Positions 1-12,400 of a stretch of DNA of 64,000 bases are shown in pieces. Numbering within the stretch: position 1 is the stretch's first letter; each line of letters begins with the position of its first letter. The notes under the pieces were generated by a model. It was not told where the DNA came from and made no database searches. It worked only from the letters and a program-made list of their open reading frames with translations. The translations under genes were made by a program, and so were the position numbers. Source of the DNA: Rhizaria sp. SCN 62-66 (lineage: Eukaryota > Rhizaria, unplaced); contig MEDY01000062.1 of the NCBI GenBank assembly GCA_001724265.1, positions 35,617-99,616 of the forward strand, read 5' to 3'.

Positions 1-74
1 AGGTCAGTACGCCGTATTCTGATGAGACGACAGCTCGTTTGGCTGCACTGGGCATCCCGACAGATATCGTCTAA
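1..74 (+). CDS. C-terminal end of an unidentified protein (partial, runs off the left edge)
   Basis: From base 3 the frame reads as 23 codons ending in TAA at 72-74. The translation ends YSDETTARLAALGIPTDIV, which has the composition of real protein and is followed directly by AT-rich spacer. Only the tail is visible, so no function can be assigned. The visible piece could be the last exon or the end of a longer one; the AG at bases 1-2 could even be a splice acceptor. The stop codon is TAA, in line with every other gene end in the window. Confidence 0.5.
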   Translation, partial: VSTPYSDETTARLAALGIPTDIV

Positions 75-733
75 TCGTCGGAACTCATGCGTCGGCACAT
101 GCCGCGCCATCGTTAAATTAGCATTGAAAATATACTTAGCCTCCATATTCAAGTGATTTAATACACATATATGTTACAATATCGTATTTCTACCTCGGCA
201 AAGACCCACTTTTGTATTCCAGCAGGACAGGCCGACGTGTCGTACAGCTTGCAACTTGAAAAATAATTGGTCACAAGAAAAGTATAAAATATATATTCGC
301 TGTCCGCCAGTAGACCTTGCAGCTTACCGTGTAGTGTATTTAACTTTGTTAACTATAGTTTCTTTTTCACGCAGGCAGCGATGCACGTTGCGACCGTCGG
401 ATGTCAAAATTGCAAGACCAACTGAACCCTCTTGATTCTCGACACACGCAAACCCCAACAAATGTACGTAAAACCATGATAGTCCCAAAAATACACCCAT
501 GAAATGATACTGGTGCGCGTCGATATAAATATGCATCCTGGACCCGTCACTCACTTGAACAGTTTGCCTTCCCGTGTTTGTCATAGTAGACGAGCCGCAA
601 CCGGAGGCCTCGCCGCTCCAACCCCAAGCCCGAGCCGGGCGAGCTCCTGTCGCCGGCTGCCGCACAGCACCAGCCTAAGCGCAGCCGCAAACGCGCCGAC
701 TCACGAGCTCCATTGCACGCGCCGTCCCACTTT
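75..733. other. Spacer and 5' region of the Cdh1-like gene
   Basis: The first part (75-500) is AT-rich spacer with no gene that I can support. A TATA-like box lies at 524-530. From about 590 the sequence becomes GC-rich, and the frame of the downstream gene is already open, but it holds no ATG before 734. Two consecutive in-frame TAG codons lie at 584-589. This stretch is therefore either 5' untranslated leader or the site of an unrecognised upstream exon junction. Confidence 0.5.
524..530 (+). promoter_or_regulatory. TATA-like box for the Cdh1-like gene
   Basis: TATAAAT lies about 200 bp before the first in-frame ATG (734), at the border between AT-rich spacer and GC-rich sequence. Transcription would be expected to start near 550-560. 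This is a motif match only. Confidence 0.4.
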
Positions 734-1445
734 ATGTCGGAAAACCGCGCAGGAACGCACAACGCCCCGGCTCCACGCACCCGTGACCGCGACCGCAACC
801 GGTTGACGCACTCGCGTGCTTCCAGGCCCGCCACAGCCAAAACCGCTGTCCACAGCAGCACAAGACGCCACGTTGGTGCTGCCAGCGCAGACACTGATGA
901 CGACGAGGACGCATGCACGACCCTGGGTCGGGTGTTAAGTGAGCAGCCGTTGCAGCTGTCGCAAGAGAACAGCGATAACGCGTATGAGAGCTCTCGGCAA
1001 CCCGCCGCCCCTGCACGGCTACGCCCGCTCCCACTGGCGACTTGCGCCAACAACAGCACCAGCAATGCTGGTGGCGACTCGCCGACGGGCATCGCCGTCG
1101 CGCGCGCGATCTCGACTGGCGGCACCGACCGCGAGCGGGGGACCAACTCTGACTCTGACTCGGACTCGGACTCGGTCACCGCGGCTTTCTTTGCCCCGTC
1201 GCGCGGCTCGGTGTTTGACTCTGACGCCGCAGACGAAGCGGCGATGCCGCTGGCGGTGCTGCGACTGCGGCCGGCGGCGGCGGCGAGCGCACGGTGGACC
1301 GCGCCCTTCAGCCCGATACGCTCGCCTCCGCAGCTCTCCGGCCTCGCGCACAGCCACAGCTACACGCACGGCACACACGGCAACAGCAGTCACGGTCAGA
1401 CGCACAGTCACAGTCGCGCGCACTCGGCCGCGCGGCCAGCCCGCA

Positions 1446-1477
<32 letters not shown>

Positions 1478-4400
1478 AGTCAGCTGTCTCCGCCGCCCAT
1501 CACGTCGCCGTTGCGCCTGTCGTCCGCGCCCCGCTACAGTGACAACGCCGCCGGTGACGGCCTCGACGACCGTCTCATCGCGAGTGACCGAGCGGGGAGT
1601 GACCGTGGCGGGCCGCTGCTGTCCCCGCCGAGGGCCCAGTGCACCGTGCTGTCGCCGGTCGACGTAGCGCTGCTGCACGACCCCCACGCGGGCGGGCCCA
1701 CGGTCTTCGGCGCGGCGCTCTCCGCAGCGGCGGCGCTTACCGCGGCCGGACGCGTGTACAGCGCGCACACGGCGCGCGCGCGGGCCGCGGCGAGGGCGTT
1801 TTCGCCTGACGGCGCAGCGGCCGCGCTCAGCCGCAGCCGCAGCCGCCACAGCAGCGCCAGCGCCAGCAGCAGCAGCAGCAGCAGCAGCAGTGAGAGCGCG
1901 CGCGCAGCGGCGGACTGGGGCCCGCTGCGGGCCAGCGCGGCGACGGGCGTGGAGCCGCGGCGCGCGCGTACGACCGTGGGACAGCTATCTCTCCTCACTG
2001 CGCTCGAGACCGGGCTGAGCCCCGCGCTGGCGCGGCCGCCCGTGGCACCGGTGCAGGCGCACCCGTTCGAGCCGCTCACGCGCGCAACGCTCGGTGCGCC
2101 GCCGCTCGCTGCCGCAAACCTCGGCGGCTTTGGTCAAACGCACACCGGCGGAGGGGGGTTTCGCGGCGCGCTGGGCCGCGTGGTGCTGCAGGCGGACTCG
2201 CATATCGGCGCCACAGACGTGCCCGCGTCCGTGGGGTTTAACTCGGGCGTCGCCGCCGCGGCCGCAGGGTCCGTCGCCGCGGCCGCGGTCGGCGCCTACG
2301 CGCACGCGGTCGCCGAGGAGGCGATGGAGGAGGACACCGAGGCCGCCGGCCGCGCCGCGCGCCTGCACGGTAGCTCCTCCGCCGCGCTGCTCCAGCCCGC
2401 GCCGCTGCTGATTAGCACCGCCGCGGCGGCCGCTGCAATGGCCGCGGGCGAGCGCGCGCCGGAGGCCCCTGCGGCGGCGGCGGCGCGGGTGCTTGCGGCC
2501 GCCGCGGCGCTCGCTCCGCGGGGCGGGGACGCGCTGTGGGGCACGCTCACCGCAGCCGCCTCCGCGAACAACGCCGCGCACGGTTATCGTCACGGCCACG
2601 CTCGGAGCGGTGGCGCGCCGCTGGTAGACGCGGTGCGCAGCGCGGAGGCCGCGGGCGGCGCGGTGAGGGCGGCGCTAGTGGAGCGCACGGCACGTGTGGC
2701 CGACGTAGCACACAGTGCCAACGACGCTTCACAGAGTGCTAGCAGTGCTGCAACACAGAGCGCCACCGATACCGCACAGAGCGCGATCGGTGCGGCACAG
2801 AGCGCAATCGGCGCAGCGCAGAGCGCCGGCGGTGCAGCGCAAGGCGCAGGGTCTGTGCTGCGACAGCCGACCGCAGAGCCCAGGCTGTCGGGGCTGCGCG
2901 TCGACACTGGCGCTGGCGCCGACTCCACGGCGGCAACTGCGACTGGGGCTGCAGCGGCGGCGACGACCTCGGGGCAAATGCAAGGCTTTCTGTCGCCGAC
3001 CGGGACCGGTGCGCTCCCGCAGCAGTTTCTGTCGCCGCAGCCGCAGCCGCGGCGGGCTGGGCTGGTGCAGCTCATGCAATCGCCAACGCCGCAGCCTCAG
3101 CCGCAAAGGCTGTTATCGCCCGGCGCGCTGCGGCCAGCGCTGGCGCCCTCTGTGTGCAGCGTCGGCGTCGGCAGCCCCGGCCCCGGCAACGGCCCCGGCA
3201 GCAACTCGATGCAGTCGCCGCCGTCGCACGCCCATATGCTTGGCCAGCAGCAGCTAGCGCGCGCGCGGTTCACGCAGCCGATGTCGCCCCAGTCCCCGCA
3301 GCTGCGCTCGCCGCCGTTATTGTCGCCGCAGTCGAACAGTGCGGTTAACATTGGTGCCGCAGCTTGCGGCACAGTCACGGGTGCTGCCGAACCAGCACTG
3401 CGGCGGCCGCAGTCGCGCGCTTCATTGCAAAGCGCCACCAGCGGTGCCAGCACCAGTGCCCGCGCACCTGCGCTGCTGAGTCCGACGCTGTTGAGCCCCG
3501 CACCGCTATCGCCGCTGCCACTGGGCAGCGCGCGGTCTGGTCTCGCGACTATGGTAGCGACACGCAACTGGGGCCGCTCACCTCCGCCGCTGCAGCCTCT
3601 GCCGCGCACTGCAACAGCCGCATCCAGTACCGGCGCTACCGCTGCTGCTGCATCTACTGCGTCTCAATCTCAACAGCAGACGCGGCCCCGGTCCACTGAG
3701 CCTGCGACAGTCGGGATAGACCCCCACACTGCGGACACAGGGCAGCGCGTGCTGCTGATGTCGACGCTGCTCGAGCCGCGCTCGGCCTACGCGGTCACCG
3801 CCGCGCTCTCAGGCCAGTCCGTCATTATCACCGGCGGCTCCGGCACCTGCACCAGCTCTGGCAGCGGCGGCAGCATTGGCCACCGCGCTGGCGACCCCGC
3901 GCTGTACACGCCCGCGGGGCTGGAGCTCGCGGCCGCGGCCGCGCGCGGCGCCACGGCCCCGGTCCCCGTGCCGTGCGCTCGCGGCGGCTGGGACGTTCTC
4001 GAAGCCTCCGCGGCGCACGCTGTGCGGGCCGAAGCGCTGCACGGCACGCTGGTCCAGGCCGCCGCGTTCAGCGCCGGCGGTGACGACGCCGCGGTCGACG
4101 TGGCGGACACGCCTGCCGCGCGCGCCGCGTTTGGCTCAGCGGCGGCGCAGGTCGCCTCGGCCGCGGCGGCGGCAACCGCGGCGGCCGTAGCGGGTGAGGG
4201 AATCCGGCAGGTTGCGGCGTCACGGGTCGTCGTCGCGCCTGCGCTGAGCGATGACTTCTATCTGTCGCTGCTTGCATTTGCGCCAGATGCGTCGGGCCGT
4301 CTCGCGGTCGGGCTCGGCAACGCCGTCGCGGTCACGCGGCCGGGCGCGGGTGCCGGCGACGACGCGGACGCAGCCGAGGACGACGCGGACTGCGATCCGA

Positions 4401-6400
4401 GCGCCGCCAGCGTGCTGCCTGGAGCACGGACCGTGCTTGACCTCGCGCGCGGCGTGCCTGCAGTGAGCAGCGCGGTGCTCGCGGCGGTGACTGCGCTGGC
4501 GCGCGAGAAAGCCAGCGCGGCAGAGGCGCGGCTTGCGGCGGCGCGCGCCAAGCACAGTCGGCTGACACAGCAGCGGCCTCAGCAACAGAGCCAGACGTCT
4601 GCGTCACTGACTCATACGCAGACTCCGGCGTGGGCACAGGCAAAGGCAAACAAGAAGGAAGATGCAACCTGGGACGCTGGCCGAGCAGCACAGCTGTCAC
4701 CGCGCGACTTATTCGTCTCTGCGTCCTCACTGCGTCGCACTAACACAGCAAGTTCGAGCGCAACTGCACCAAATGCACAGACCAATGCCGGCGCGTCTGA
4801 TGCGGGTTCGTCACCGCGCAGCGCAGATTCGTCCATGTCCGTCTCGGCAGCGCGGGGTGCGGTGGCCCGCAGCCCTATGCCGCGCCGCCACGCCTCACCA
4901 GCCGCGCTCTTGCCAACATCACCACCGCCCCCAGCAGTCACAATCTCGGTCACTGCTCCAACCGCGCTCGAACAGCATCCGAATGCGAATGCGCTGCCGC
5001 CGCAGGAGATCCCGCTAGCGCTGCGTGGCAAGCCAACCTCACGCGTGGCCGCGGTGGCGTGGCGGCCGTGGGGCGCAGCCGCGGGCTTCGCCTGGGCCGC
5101 GGGCTCCGGGCTCAGCCCGCGGTCCCCGGCCGGCGCGGGCGCGTGCTGCGCGGCGCGGCAGCGTGACGTGCGCGCGCCAGCCGTGGGGCGCGCGGCGGCG
5201 GCCGCGTGGGGGGACACAACGCTGAACCTGTGGGGCGCGGTCGCACAGAGCTGGGAGCACAGGGCGGCGCTGGCGGACACCGAGACCGCGGCGCTAATGG
5301 CGCGCATGCGCGGTCTCAACATCAACAGCGGCGATGAACTTGAATCTCCTGTGGATATGGCGCTGCCAGTGTGCGACGCGACTGCTGCGGACAGTAATCT
5401 CCCTGGGACGAGCGAGGCCGCTCGGCTGGCGCGGCGTGCACTGGACGAGCCAGAGTCGCAACTCGCCGTGTCCACAACCGACGGCTCGGTCCTGCTCGTT
5501 GACGCCGCGACGGGCGCGCTGGTGCGTTCCTTCGCTGGCCATCGGTCCGGCCACCGCATCGGTGCCCTGAGCTGGGGCGCGCCGACGCTGCTGGCGTCGG
5601 GCGGGCGCGACCGGTACGTAGTGCTGCACGACACGCGCGCCCCGCAGGCCGTGGCCTGGCTTGCGGGCCACAGCCAGGAGATCTGCGGGCTCGACTTTGC
5701 GCGCGGCGGCGGCGGCGACGGCGCGCCCTGGATGCTTGCGTCGGGCGGCAACGACAACAAGGTCTGCGTGTGGAACATCCGCATGCTTTCCTCCGCCTCC
5801 GCGCCCCCCGTCTCTGCCAACAGCAGCAGTGTGAGTGGAACCAACAGCGGCAGCGTCGGCGGAGGTCAGTATAGCGGGACGTGGAACGTGGCGACGGCGC
5901 CGATGTGCACCCTGCGCGGGCACCGCGCAGCGGTCAAGGCCGTGGCGTGGTCGCCGCATGTGCCCGGTCTGCTCGCCACCGGCGGCGGCACCGCGGACCG
6001 CTGCATCCGGCTCTGGGACGTCTTCGCCGACGATGGCTCCGGCGCCGCCACCATCGGCACCGGCGCGTCTGGCGCGCTGGGTGCGGGTGCTGTTGCTGTC
6101 GTCGACACGGGCTCGCAGGTGTGCCAGCTGGCGTGGTCGCCGTCGCGCCGCGGGGAGCTGTTCTCGTCGCACGGGTACGCGCGCCACCACATCGCGCTGT
6201 GGCGCGCCCCGGAGCTTGCCCCACTGGCGCTGCTGCAGGGCCACGGCGCGCGCGTGCTCCACCTCGCGCTCAGGCCGGACGGCGCGCTGCTCGCGTCGGC
6301 TGCGGGCGGCGCCGACGGGACGCTGCGCTACTGGCCGGTGGGGCCGCCGCCGGACGCTAGCGGGGGGCGCGGAACGCTTAGTGGAGGTATTCTGCGATGA
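734..6400 (+). CDS. FZR1: Greatly enlarged Cdc20/Cdh1 (Fizzy-related) APC/C activator, WD40
   Basis: 1888 residues from ATG 734 to TGA (a TAA follows at once). Animal Cdh1 and Cdc20 are about 500 residues. Proteins of this family bring substrates to the anaphase-promoting complex. The family signature DDFYLSLLAF is near residue 1172, followed by VGLG as in Cdh1. After a long low-complexity insert the WD40 blades resume: AGHSQEICGLDF, LASGGNDNKVCVWN, GHRAAVKAVAWSP, LATGGGTADRCIRLWDV, SSHGYARHHIALW and a last blade ending LRYWPV. The chain ends in ILR, like the Ile-Arg tail that docks on APC3. DRLIASDRAG (residues 279-288) resembles a degenerate C-box. The N-terminal two thirds is disordered, Ala/Ser-rich and full of LSP-type sites, which suggests control by proline-directed kinases. 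The Cdh1 rather than Cdc20 choice rests on DDFYL, VGLG and HGY. Confidence 0.85.
1446..1476 (+). repeat. GGC triplet run (polyglycine) in the Cdh1-like gene
   Basis: About ten GGC units in a row encode a polyglycine tract in the disordered N-terminal region. Slippage-prone; its length probably varies between strains. Confidence 0.8.
1858..1892 (+). repeat. AGC triplet run (polyserine) in the Cdh1-like gene
   Basis: About eleven AGC units, the first ones broken by GCC, encode a serine run in the disordered N-terminal region. Confidence 0.75.
2740..2850 (+). repeat. Imperfect tandem repeat coding AQSAIGA-type units
   Basis: Consecutive units of about 21-24 bp encode variants of AQSAIGA (TQSATDT, AQSAIGA, AQSAIGA, AQSAGGA, AQGAG). 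Two adjacent units are nearly identical at the DNA level, which points to recent tandem duplication within the disordered region of the Cdh1-like gene. Confidence 0.7.
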
Positions 6401-6681
6401 TAAAGATGCAGTGATGGTCAAGGAAGAGCGCGGAACGCGAGGGGGTGTATTCAACAGTGCGGTGTAGTGCAAAGGGATCAAATGGGGGCCCAGGGAATTG
6501 TAACGATTAAATAGACGGAAGCTTACGCATGTGAATGTACGAGAGCTTAAACTACTGTAGTCATGAGAAAATGCTGCCAACATGGCGAGCAAAATGAAAA
6601 TAAAAATAAAGAGAATCAAGCTTTAAATCAAAATATAGCATGAGTCTTGGAAGTACATGAAAGATGACAGGAAGCTGAGAC

Positions 6682-9006
6682 TCAGGCGATATTTGTGCGG
6701 AGCGTGGCCGCGATGGCGTCACGCTCGCGCTGGCACGCCAGCTGGGCCATCCACTCCACATTGGCGAACCGTGACACCGGGACTGGCGTTATCGACGCCG
6801 CGACCGCGCTGCCAGCGCTCGCAGCCGCGGCGCAGTCCGCGTCGGCGGGGTTTGCACCAGTTTCTGCATCAGCGTCTGCGTCTGCATCGGCGTTGACGGG
6901 GAGGTCCGCGGCGGCGCTGGCGGAGAGCGGGTCGGTGTAGAGCCGCATGCGCATCTGCAACAGCCGCAGCCGCTGCAGGAGCCCGCCCGCGCGCGGCACC
7001 GCGGCCTCCGCGGGCGGCGTTGAGTGCTCGGCGTCGAACGCCGCGTCCGCGGCCACCACGGAACCCAACGGCGGCCACAGCGCCTGCGCCTGCGCCTGGG
7101 CGTGCTTGAACGCGGCGGTCGCAACCGCGGCGGCAGCGGTGGACGCCGCGGTCGCGCGGTCCGGGGAGCCCTCTTTGGCCTCCAGCCAAGCCGCAGCAAC
7201 GTCTGCGTCAGCGGCGTCACTGTGCGCGGCGTGTGCAGCGCCGTGGCGCTCGCGCGCAGAGCGGAACATCGCGCGCACCGCGTCGTCAGCACGCATAGCG
7301 GCGCCGCCCTTGTAGTGCGTGTGCGTGCGGTGTGAGTGGCGCTCGCCGAAGCCGAAGCCAAGCGTGCCAGTGCAGTCGCTGTACTCGTCGCCGAACGGGC
7401 ACGCGTCGGCCTCGTCGTCGACGGCAATGCCGGCGCCGTCAAGCGCAGACATGCGGTCACCGCCACGAGCACGCCGCGACTGCTGTTGTAAGTTGTGGCT
7501 TCTGCTGTGGTGATTAGTGTTTCTGGTTGCGCCGGCTCTGTGGGTGTTGACGCTAACGCTCGCGTTCGCCCCGTGAATAGCGGCGAGTGCGGCGGGCGAC
7601 ACGCCCTCGCTGAAAGCCTCGACATCGCCCAGACTCGACATCCATGCGGGGACGTCGTCACGCTCATGGTCACGCTGCTCACGGTCGCGTTCGCGCTCGC
7701 GCTCGAGCTCGCAGGCGTTGGCCTCTGCAAACTCAGCGTCAGCCTCGGCCTGGCTCTGCAACTGCAACTGTGATATGCTCTTAACAGAAGGCGTGTGTTT
7801 CGCAGCAGTGTGTGTTTGCTGCGGTCGTGCAAGCGACTCAAGCACTGCGGCACGCGGGGCTGCCGTGACCACATCGCCACTCTGCTGTTGATGTTGGTGC
7901 TGGATCTGCGTTTGTGGACTTAGTAACAAACGCGCCAGCGCGGCGTGATCTTTCAACCGCGAAAGCAGCGCGGACGGCGCGACAGCGGCTTCCGCATCAA
8001 CCGTCTCCGTGATTGGTGAGGGCACAGCTGCTGTTTCAGCGATGGCGGAGGGGGAGTCGGGTCCAGCCGCGGCGACAACAGCACTAGAGCGAGTGTTGGA
8101 CTCGCAGTGCTAGTCGCATACGGTGCAGAAACCGTCCTCAGTGCTTGTCCGGACACGCAACTCTGCAGTTGTCGCAGCTTCAGGGGCAGTGGCGTTCGCA
8201 GTGACCGATGCGTGCGGAGCAACAACGGGGGCGGCGGCTTTAGCAACAGCAGGTGCGGGCAATTGCATCACACGCGCATGTTGCTGGAGTTGATGATATT
8301 GCTGCTGCTGTTGCTGCTGTTGGGCTGCAAGCGACATCGTTGCAGACTGCGGCAACATAGCATTGTGTGCGAACCAGGACGACGAGGGCTGTGCAAGCTG
8401 CATCTGTGACCTCTGCCAGTGACTTGCGGGCGCCATAAGCGCCGCGTGTGGATGCGACAGTTGCGCCGGCAGCAGCATCGGAGCCGGTGCCACAAAGCGC
8501 GACTGCTGAGACTGGCTGTGATGGGGTTGCTGCGACTGCTGCGCTGCGTAATGGTGGGGCAGCGCTGGCGCATGGTGCTGCGCGGGCGACGGCATAGGGC
8601 CGTAATGCTGCGCCACGGGTTGTTGCGCGGCCTGCACTGGCCAGGCAAGCGCCTGAGCCTGGGCCTGGGCCTGGGCCTGTGCGTGCACGGACGCCGCGTG
8701 TGGCGAGGGCAAAGCGGGCGAATGAGAGCAGAGCGCGGGCGGGGTGGCCGCTGAGGCTTCATAGAGCGAGTCCCAGCCAGCGGGGCTCTCAAATAGCGCC
8801 GAGGCGGGGTTCACAAGCAGTGCGGGGCCGTGATGGGCTCCCGGGTGGACGCGCGTCAACGATTCAGAGCGCGCGAGGACGGGGGCGGTGACGGCTGTTG
8901 ACTCGGGGCGCGGGGGGCGCGCCACCGCCTTGCGAGCAAGCGCGGCCTCCGAGATGCGCGAGTTGAGATGCACACCTGTCGCACTAAAGAAAACACCCTT
9001 GTTCAT
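6682..9006 (-). CDS. Unrecognised Gln/Ala/His-rich protein with one internal UAG codon
   Basis: 774 codons from ATG at 9006-9004 to TGA at 6684-6682. The frame is interrupted once, by TAG at 8112-8110 (codon 299), between ...FCTVCD and HCESN...; both halves have the same composition and frame. The protein is disordered, with an AQAQAQAQAQ run, Gln- and His-rich stretches and a more acidic, charged second half that ends in a short helical segment (ANVEWMAQLACQRERDA). I recognise no domain. An in-frame ATG at 9042 exists but overlaps the TATA-like box, so 9006 is preferred. It converges with the Cdh1-like gene, leaving a 281 bp spacer, and is divergent from the phosphatase gene. With the standard code this would be split into proteins of about 310 and 447 residues. 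Confidence 0.65.
8110..8112 (-). other. In-frame UAG read as sense (Gln/Ala-rich protein, codon 299)
   Basis: The plus strand reads cta, hence TAG on the coding strand. The 3' context is TAG CAC. The same frame stays open for about 300 codons before and 475 codons after it. Confidence 0.75.
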
Positions 9007-9040
9007 AGCACCAGCGCCTGCTGCGCCGGGGCCGAACGAC

Positions 9041-9047
9041 ATATATA
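9041..9047 (-). promoter_or_regulatory. TATA-like box for the 9006-6682 gene
   Basis: Reads TATATAT on the minus strand, about 35 bp before ATG 9006 and overlapping the ATG at 9042. This placement favours 9006 as the true start. Confidence 0.4.
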
Positions 9048-9422
9048 CCCTTCCTTGTGGTAGTTTTGAGCGGCTATAGCGGAAGCAAAGTGGGCGGTGC
9101 GTGGCACGAAAGTAAAGAAGAGTTCAAGATGGTTAGATTGATATTTAAGATATGTTGAAACAGTATAATTTCGAAAACACTCTTGTATGTGCCATATCCA
9201 AATTTGAACGTGGTTAGCGAACATATGGTATCGTATCAAAGCACATGAAGTTTAGGTAGCTAGCGGACCACACTGAACTCCCCGCTGGCCGCTCGAACGA
9301 GTGCTGGGTGAGGACGACTCGAACGCAACTTAAAACCTCGCTGAAACGCGATTCAACATCCGTTACTGAAGTGTTTATAACGATAACAAGTTTGACTTGG
9401 GCGTTATAACATTTTGTGAAAA
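9048..9422. other. Divergent promoter spacer
   Basis: AT-rich spacer of about 375 bp between two divergent genes. It holds a TATA-like box for each side and nothing else that I recognise. Confidence 0.5.
9374..9380 (+). promoter_or_regulatory. TATA-like box for the histidine acid phosphatase gene
   Basis: TTTATAA about 43 bp before ATG 9423. Motif and position only. Confidence 0.4.
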
Positions 9423-12400
9423 ATGAGCGCTTCTAAGTGGACACGGCTTCTCGCTGTGGCTATTGTGGCAGCTGCATGCAGCCTCGCTCCTCAAGTCGCT
9501 GCAGTTGGTCCTGGACCTGGCGTGGCGAGCACAACCTTTCGTCCAGAATACTGCAGGACCACGTCACCCGAGACGCACCTCCTTGAAGGTGCTGTTATGC
9601 AAATGGTACGTCTTGGCCTCTCTGTTACACTCCACAATGCATCGCCTACGCTCCCCACTCGTTCGTATCTTCTGACGTCACGTGCGCTGCCCTGTTTTAC
9701 TTAATTTCTCCACCAAAGTACGATCTCCAGCTCGTACAGACCATCTTCCGTCACGGTGACCGTATTCCATCAACCTCCAATGGTACGTTTTTTGTGTCCT
9801 GTTGCCTTTTTCTGTCCGTCTTCGACCTGTGCTGCCCTCGGAGATATCGCTCACATCATTGCACTCCGACTTTGCTTGCTTGGCCACAGGTTTCTGCTGG
9901 GCGGATGAGGCGCCGTTCCGCTGCTCCTCGCATCAAGCGGCCGCGGGTGTAGCGCTGGCTCCGATGGCGCGCGAATATATTGCTTCCCTGGCCGAGGCCG
10001 AGGCCGCGCTCCGCGCCCCCGACACCGCGCCCGCTGGCTCGCTGTCGGCGCAGGCCGCGCTGCACCCGCTGCTGCTGACCGCGCGCGACGTCGACGAGGC
10101 GTCCGCGCAGACGGCCGAAAGTGCCACGTGGCGCGCCGTGCTCTCGCGCCGCCAGCGCCCACGTCCCGCACCCCACACTGGCGCGCGCCGCCTCTTCGCC
10201 CTCACCGAGACTGAGACTGCGACGGCGACTGAGAACACCGGCTCGCTGACTGGGAACGGCAAAGACGACCATCACAGCGGCGGCGCGGCGCTTGACCTGG
10301 ACGGCGGGCTAAACGGCGGCGGCGGACTGGGGTTTTCGCCCGCGACGGGCCCCAGCTCCGGCCCGCACCGCGGCCCGCGGCCCCGCAGCCGCGGCTTCGT
10401 CGAGGCCCTGCTCGCTGCGCGCTCCTCTTCACTCGCGCCCACGTCCCTCGCGTCGCCACCCAGCGCGTCGCAGAGCTCTTCACCGCAAAGTGCGCCGTGG
10501 GTGTCCGAACCCGTGCCGGAGGGCACGCAGCTGTCGGTGCCCAGCGAAGTCGCCGCCGCCGCCGCGGCTGCCGCGCAGCGCCCCGCGGGCCCGGCGCCCG
10601 TGTTCCTCTCGCCCTTCTCGGCGCCCTCGGCCGGCCCGGCGCCGCTGGCGATGGCGAAGCGCTACGTCGAGGGCTGGGGCGTGTGGCCCGGGTCCTGCCA
10701 CGTCGGCGCACTCACTGTAAAAGGACACGCGCAGCTTTGGGCGCTGGGCCAGGCGTTGCGCCGCACGTACGGCCCCGCGATGGACCTCAGCTCTGCCGCT
10801 GCGGTGCGGCCCGAGACGCTGTACGCGCGCTCGACGGACTACCCGCGCACGCTGCAGTCGCTGCAGGGGCTGCTGCTGGGCTTCGTGCAGACCGTGCCCG
10901 CGCCGCACGACGACACCGACGCCGACACTGACCCCAGCGGCGGCGACAGCACGGAGGGACCTGCGCCGCGACCCGGTCAGGCCGGCAGCGGCTATCTCTC
11001 GCTGGGTGCGGCTGCGGCTGTGCTGAACCGCGTTCCGATCCACACCACGGACGGCCCCACGGAGACGATGGTGCCGAACCACCGTGCGTGCCCAGCGCTG
11101 CGCTCGCTGCACGCCGCCGCCGCCGCCGCGCGCCAAGCCGCGCCCGTGGTCAAAGAGCTCTCGGAGCGCGTGCGGGCTATCTTCACTGACCCGACTGCGG
11201 CGGCCAACGATGCCGGCGGCGCGCTGTCCGCGGCCGTGGCGGGAGACCCATACGCGCTGTTCGACTGCGCGGGATCGCACCTGTGCACTGGCAACCCGCT
11301 GCCCGCGGGGCTCACTCCGGACCTGTTCCAGGAGCTCGAGGACGAGGCCGCGCTGGCCGAGCGCGCGCGGCTGTCGTTCCCCACGCCGCAGATCGCCGCG
11401 CAGCTCGGTGCCGGCGGCTTCGCGTCGCAGCTCGGCGCGATGCAACTGCGGCAGATCATGGCGCGCGCGGGGCTTGTCCCCGACGCCGCCCCCGCTCGCG
11501 TCCGCGGCGGCAACACGCGCGGCGACGCCAAGTCGCGCGTGGGGCTTTTTCGCGGCGGCACGGCGGGGCCTTGGGTGCGGTCGACGCGTCTGGCCGCCTT
11601 CTCGGGCCACGACACATCGCTCACTGCGCTGCTCGCCGCGCTGGGCGTGTGGCGCGGCGTCTGGCCGCCCTACGCGTCGCACGCCGAGATTGAGCTCTTC
11701 CGCCGCGCGGGCGACGCGCTCGAGGAGGCGCTTACTGACCCAGACTCGGGCCGTCTGCGGCTCGACGGGCTTGCACCGCAAGGCGCTGAGGCCTCTGGTG
11801 CACCTGCCGACGGTGCCGCCGTGTCTGCGGCCGCGCTGGCCGAGGAGCGGCTCCGTGAGGAGATTGCCGCCCGTGACGTTCTCGCCGCGTCGCTGGTTGC
11901 CAATGGCGCGCGCCGTGGCAGCCAGACGTCGCCCACAATGGACCAGGGCGAGTATGATGCGCTGGGGCGCGCGCTGGACCGCGTGGTGAGCGCGGCGCAG
12001 CGCGCACGTGTGCGCAAGCTGCTGCACTGGTACTACACGCGCACGGCCATGCATCCTTCTTCTGCTGGGACTGGCAGCGACGCCGCCAACGGCGAGAGCG
12101 AGGGCAATGATAGCAACGAGCCTGTGCACGCAGAGGCCCCGGCTCCCGGTACGTGGGACGCCGCCGCATGGCTGTCTGGTTGGATGGAGGATGATGTGCG
12201 CATTAACGTCGCGGCCGTGGAGATTGCGCGTCACCGCGTGCGTGTCGTCTACAACGGCGACGTGCTGCCGCTGCCCTTTTGCACTCCGTCGCCGTCGGAC
12301 GTCACGCCGCGCGCTAACACTGGCGATATGCCCAAGGACGAGTACGCGCACCTCGCGGAGCACGACGCCGGGTTCGGCGCGGGCCCCGAGCAGGGGTTCG

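Noticed and set aside
4612-5844. 410-codon minus-strand frame within the Cdh1-like gene
   Set aside because: It lies opposite the WD40 blades and has only a shadow composition.
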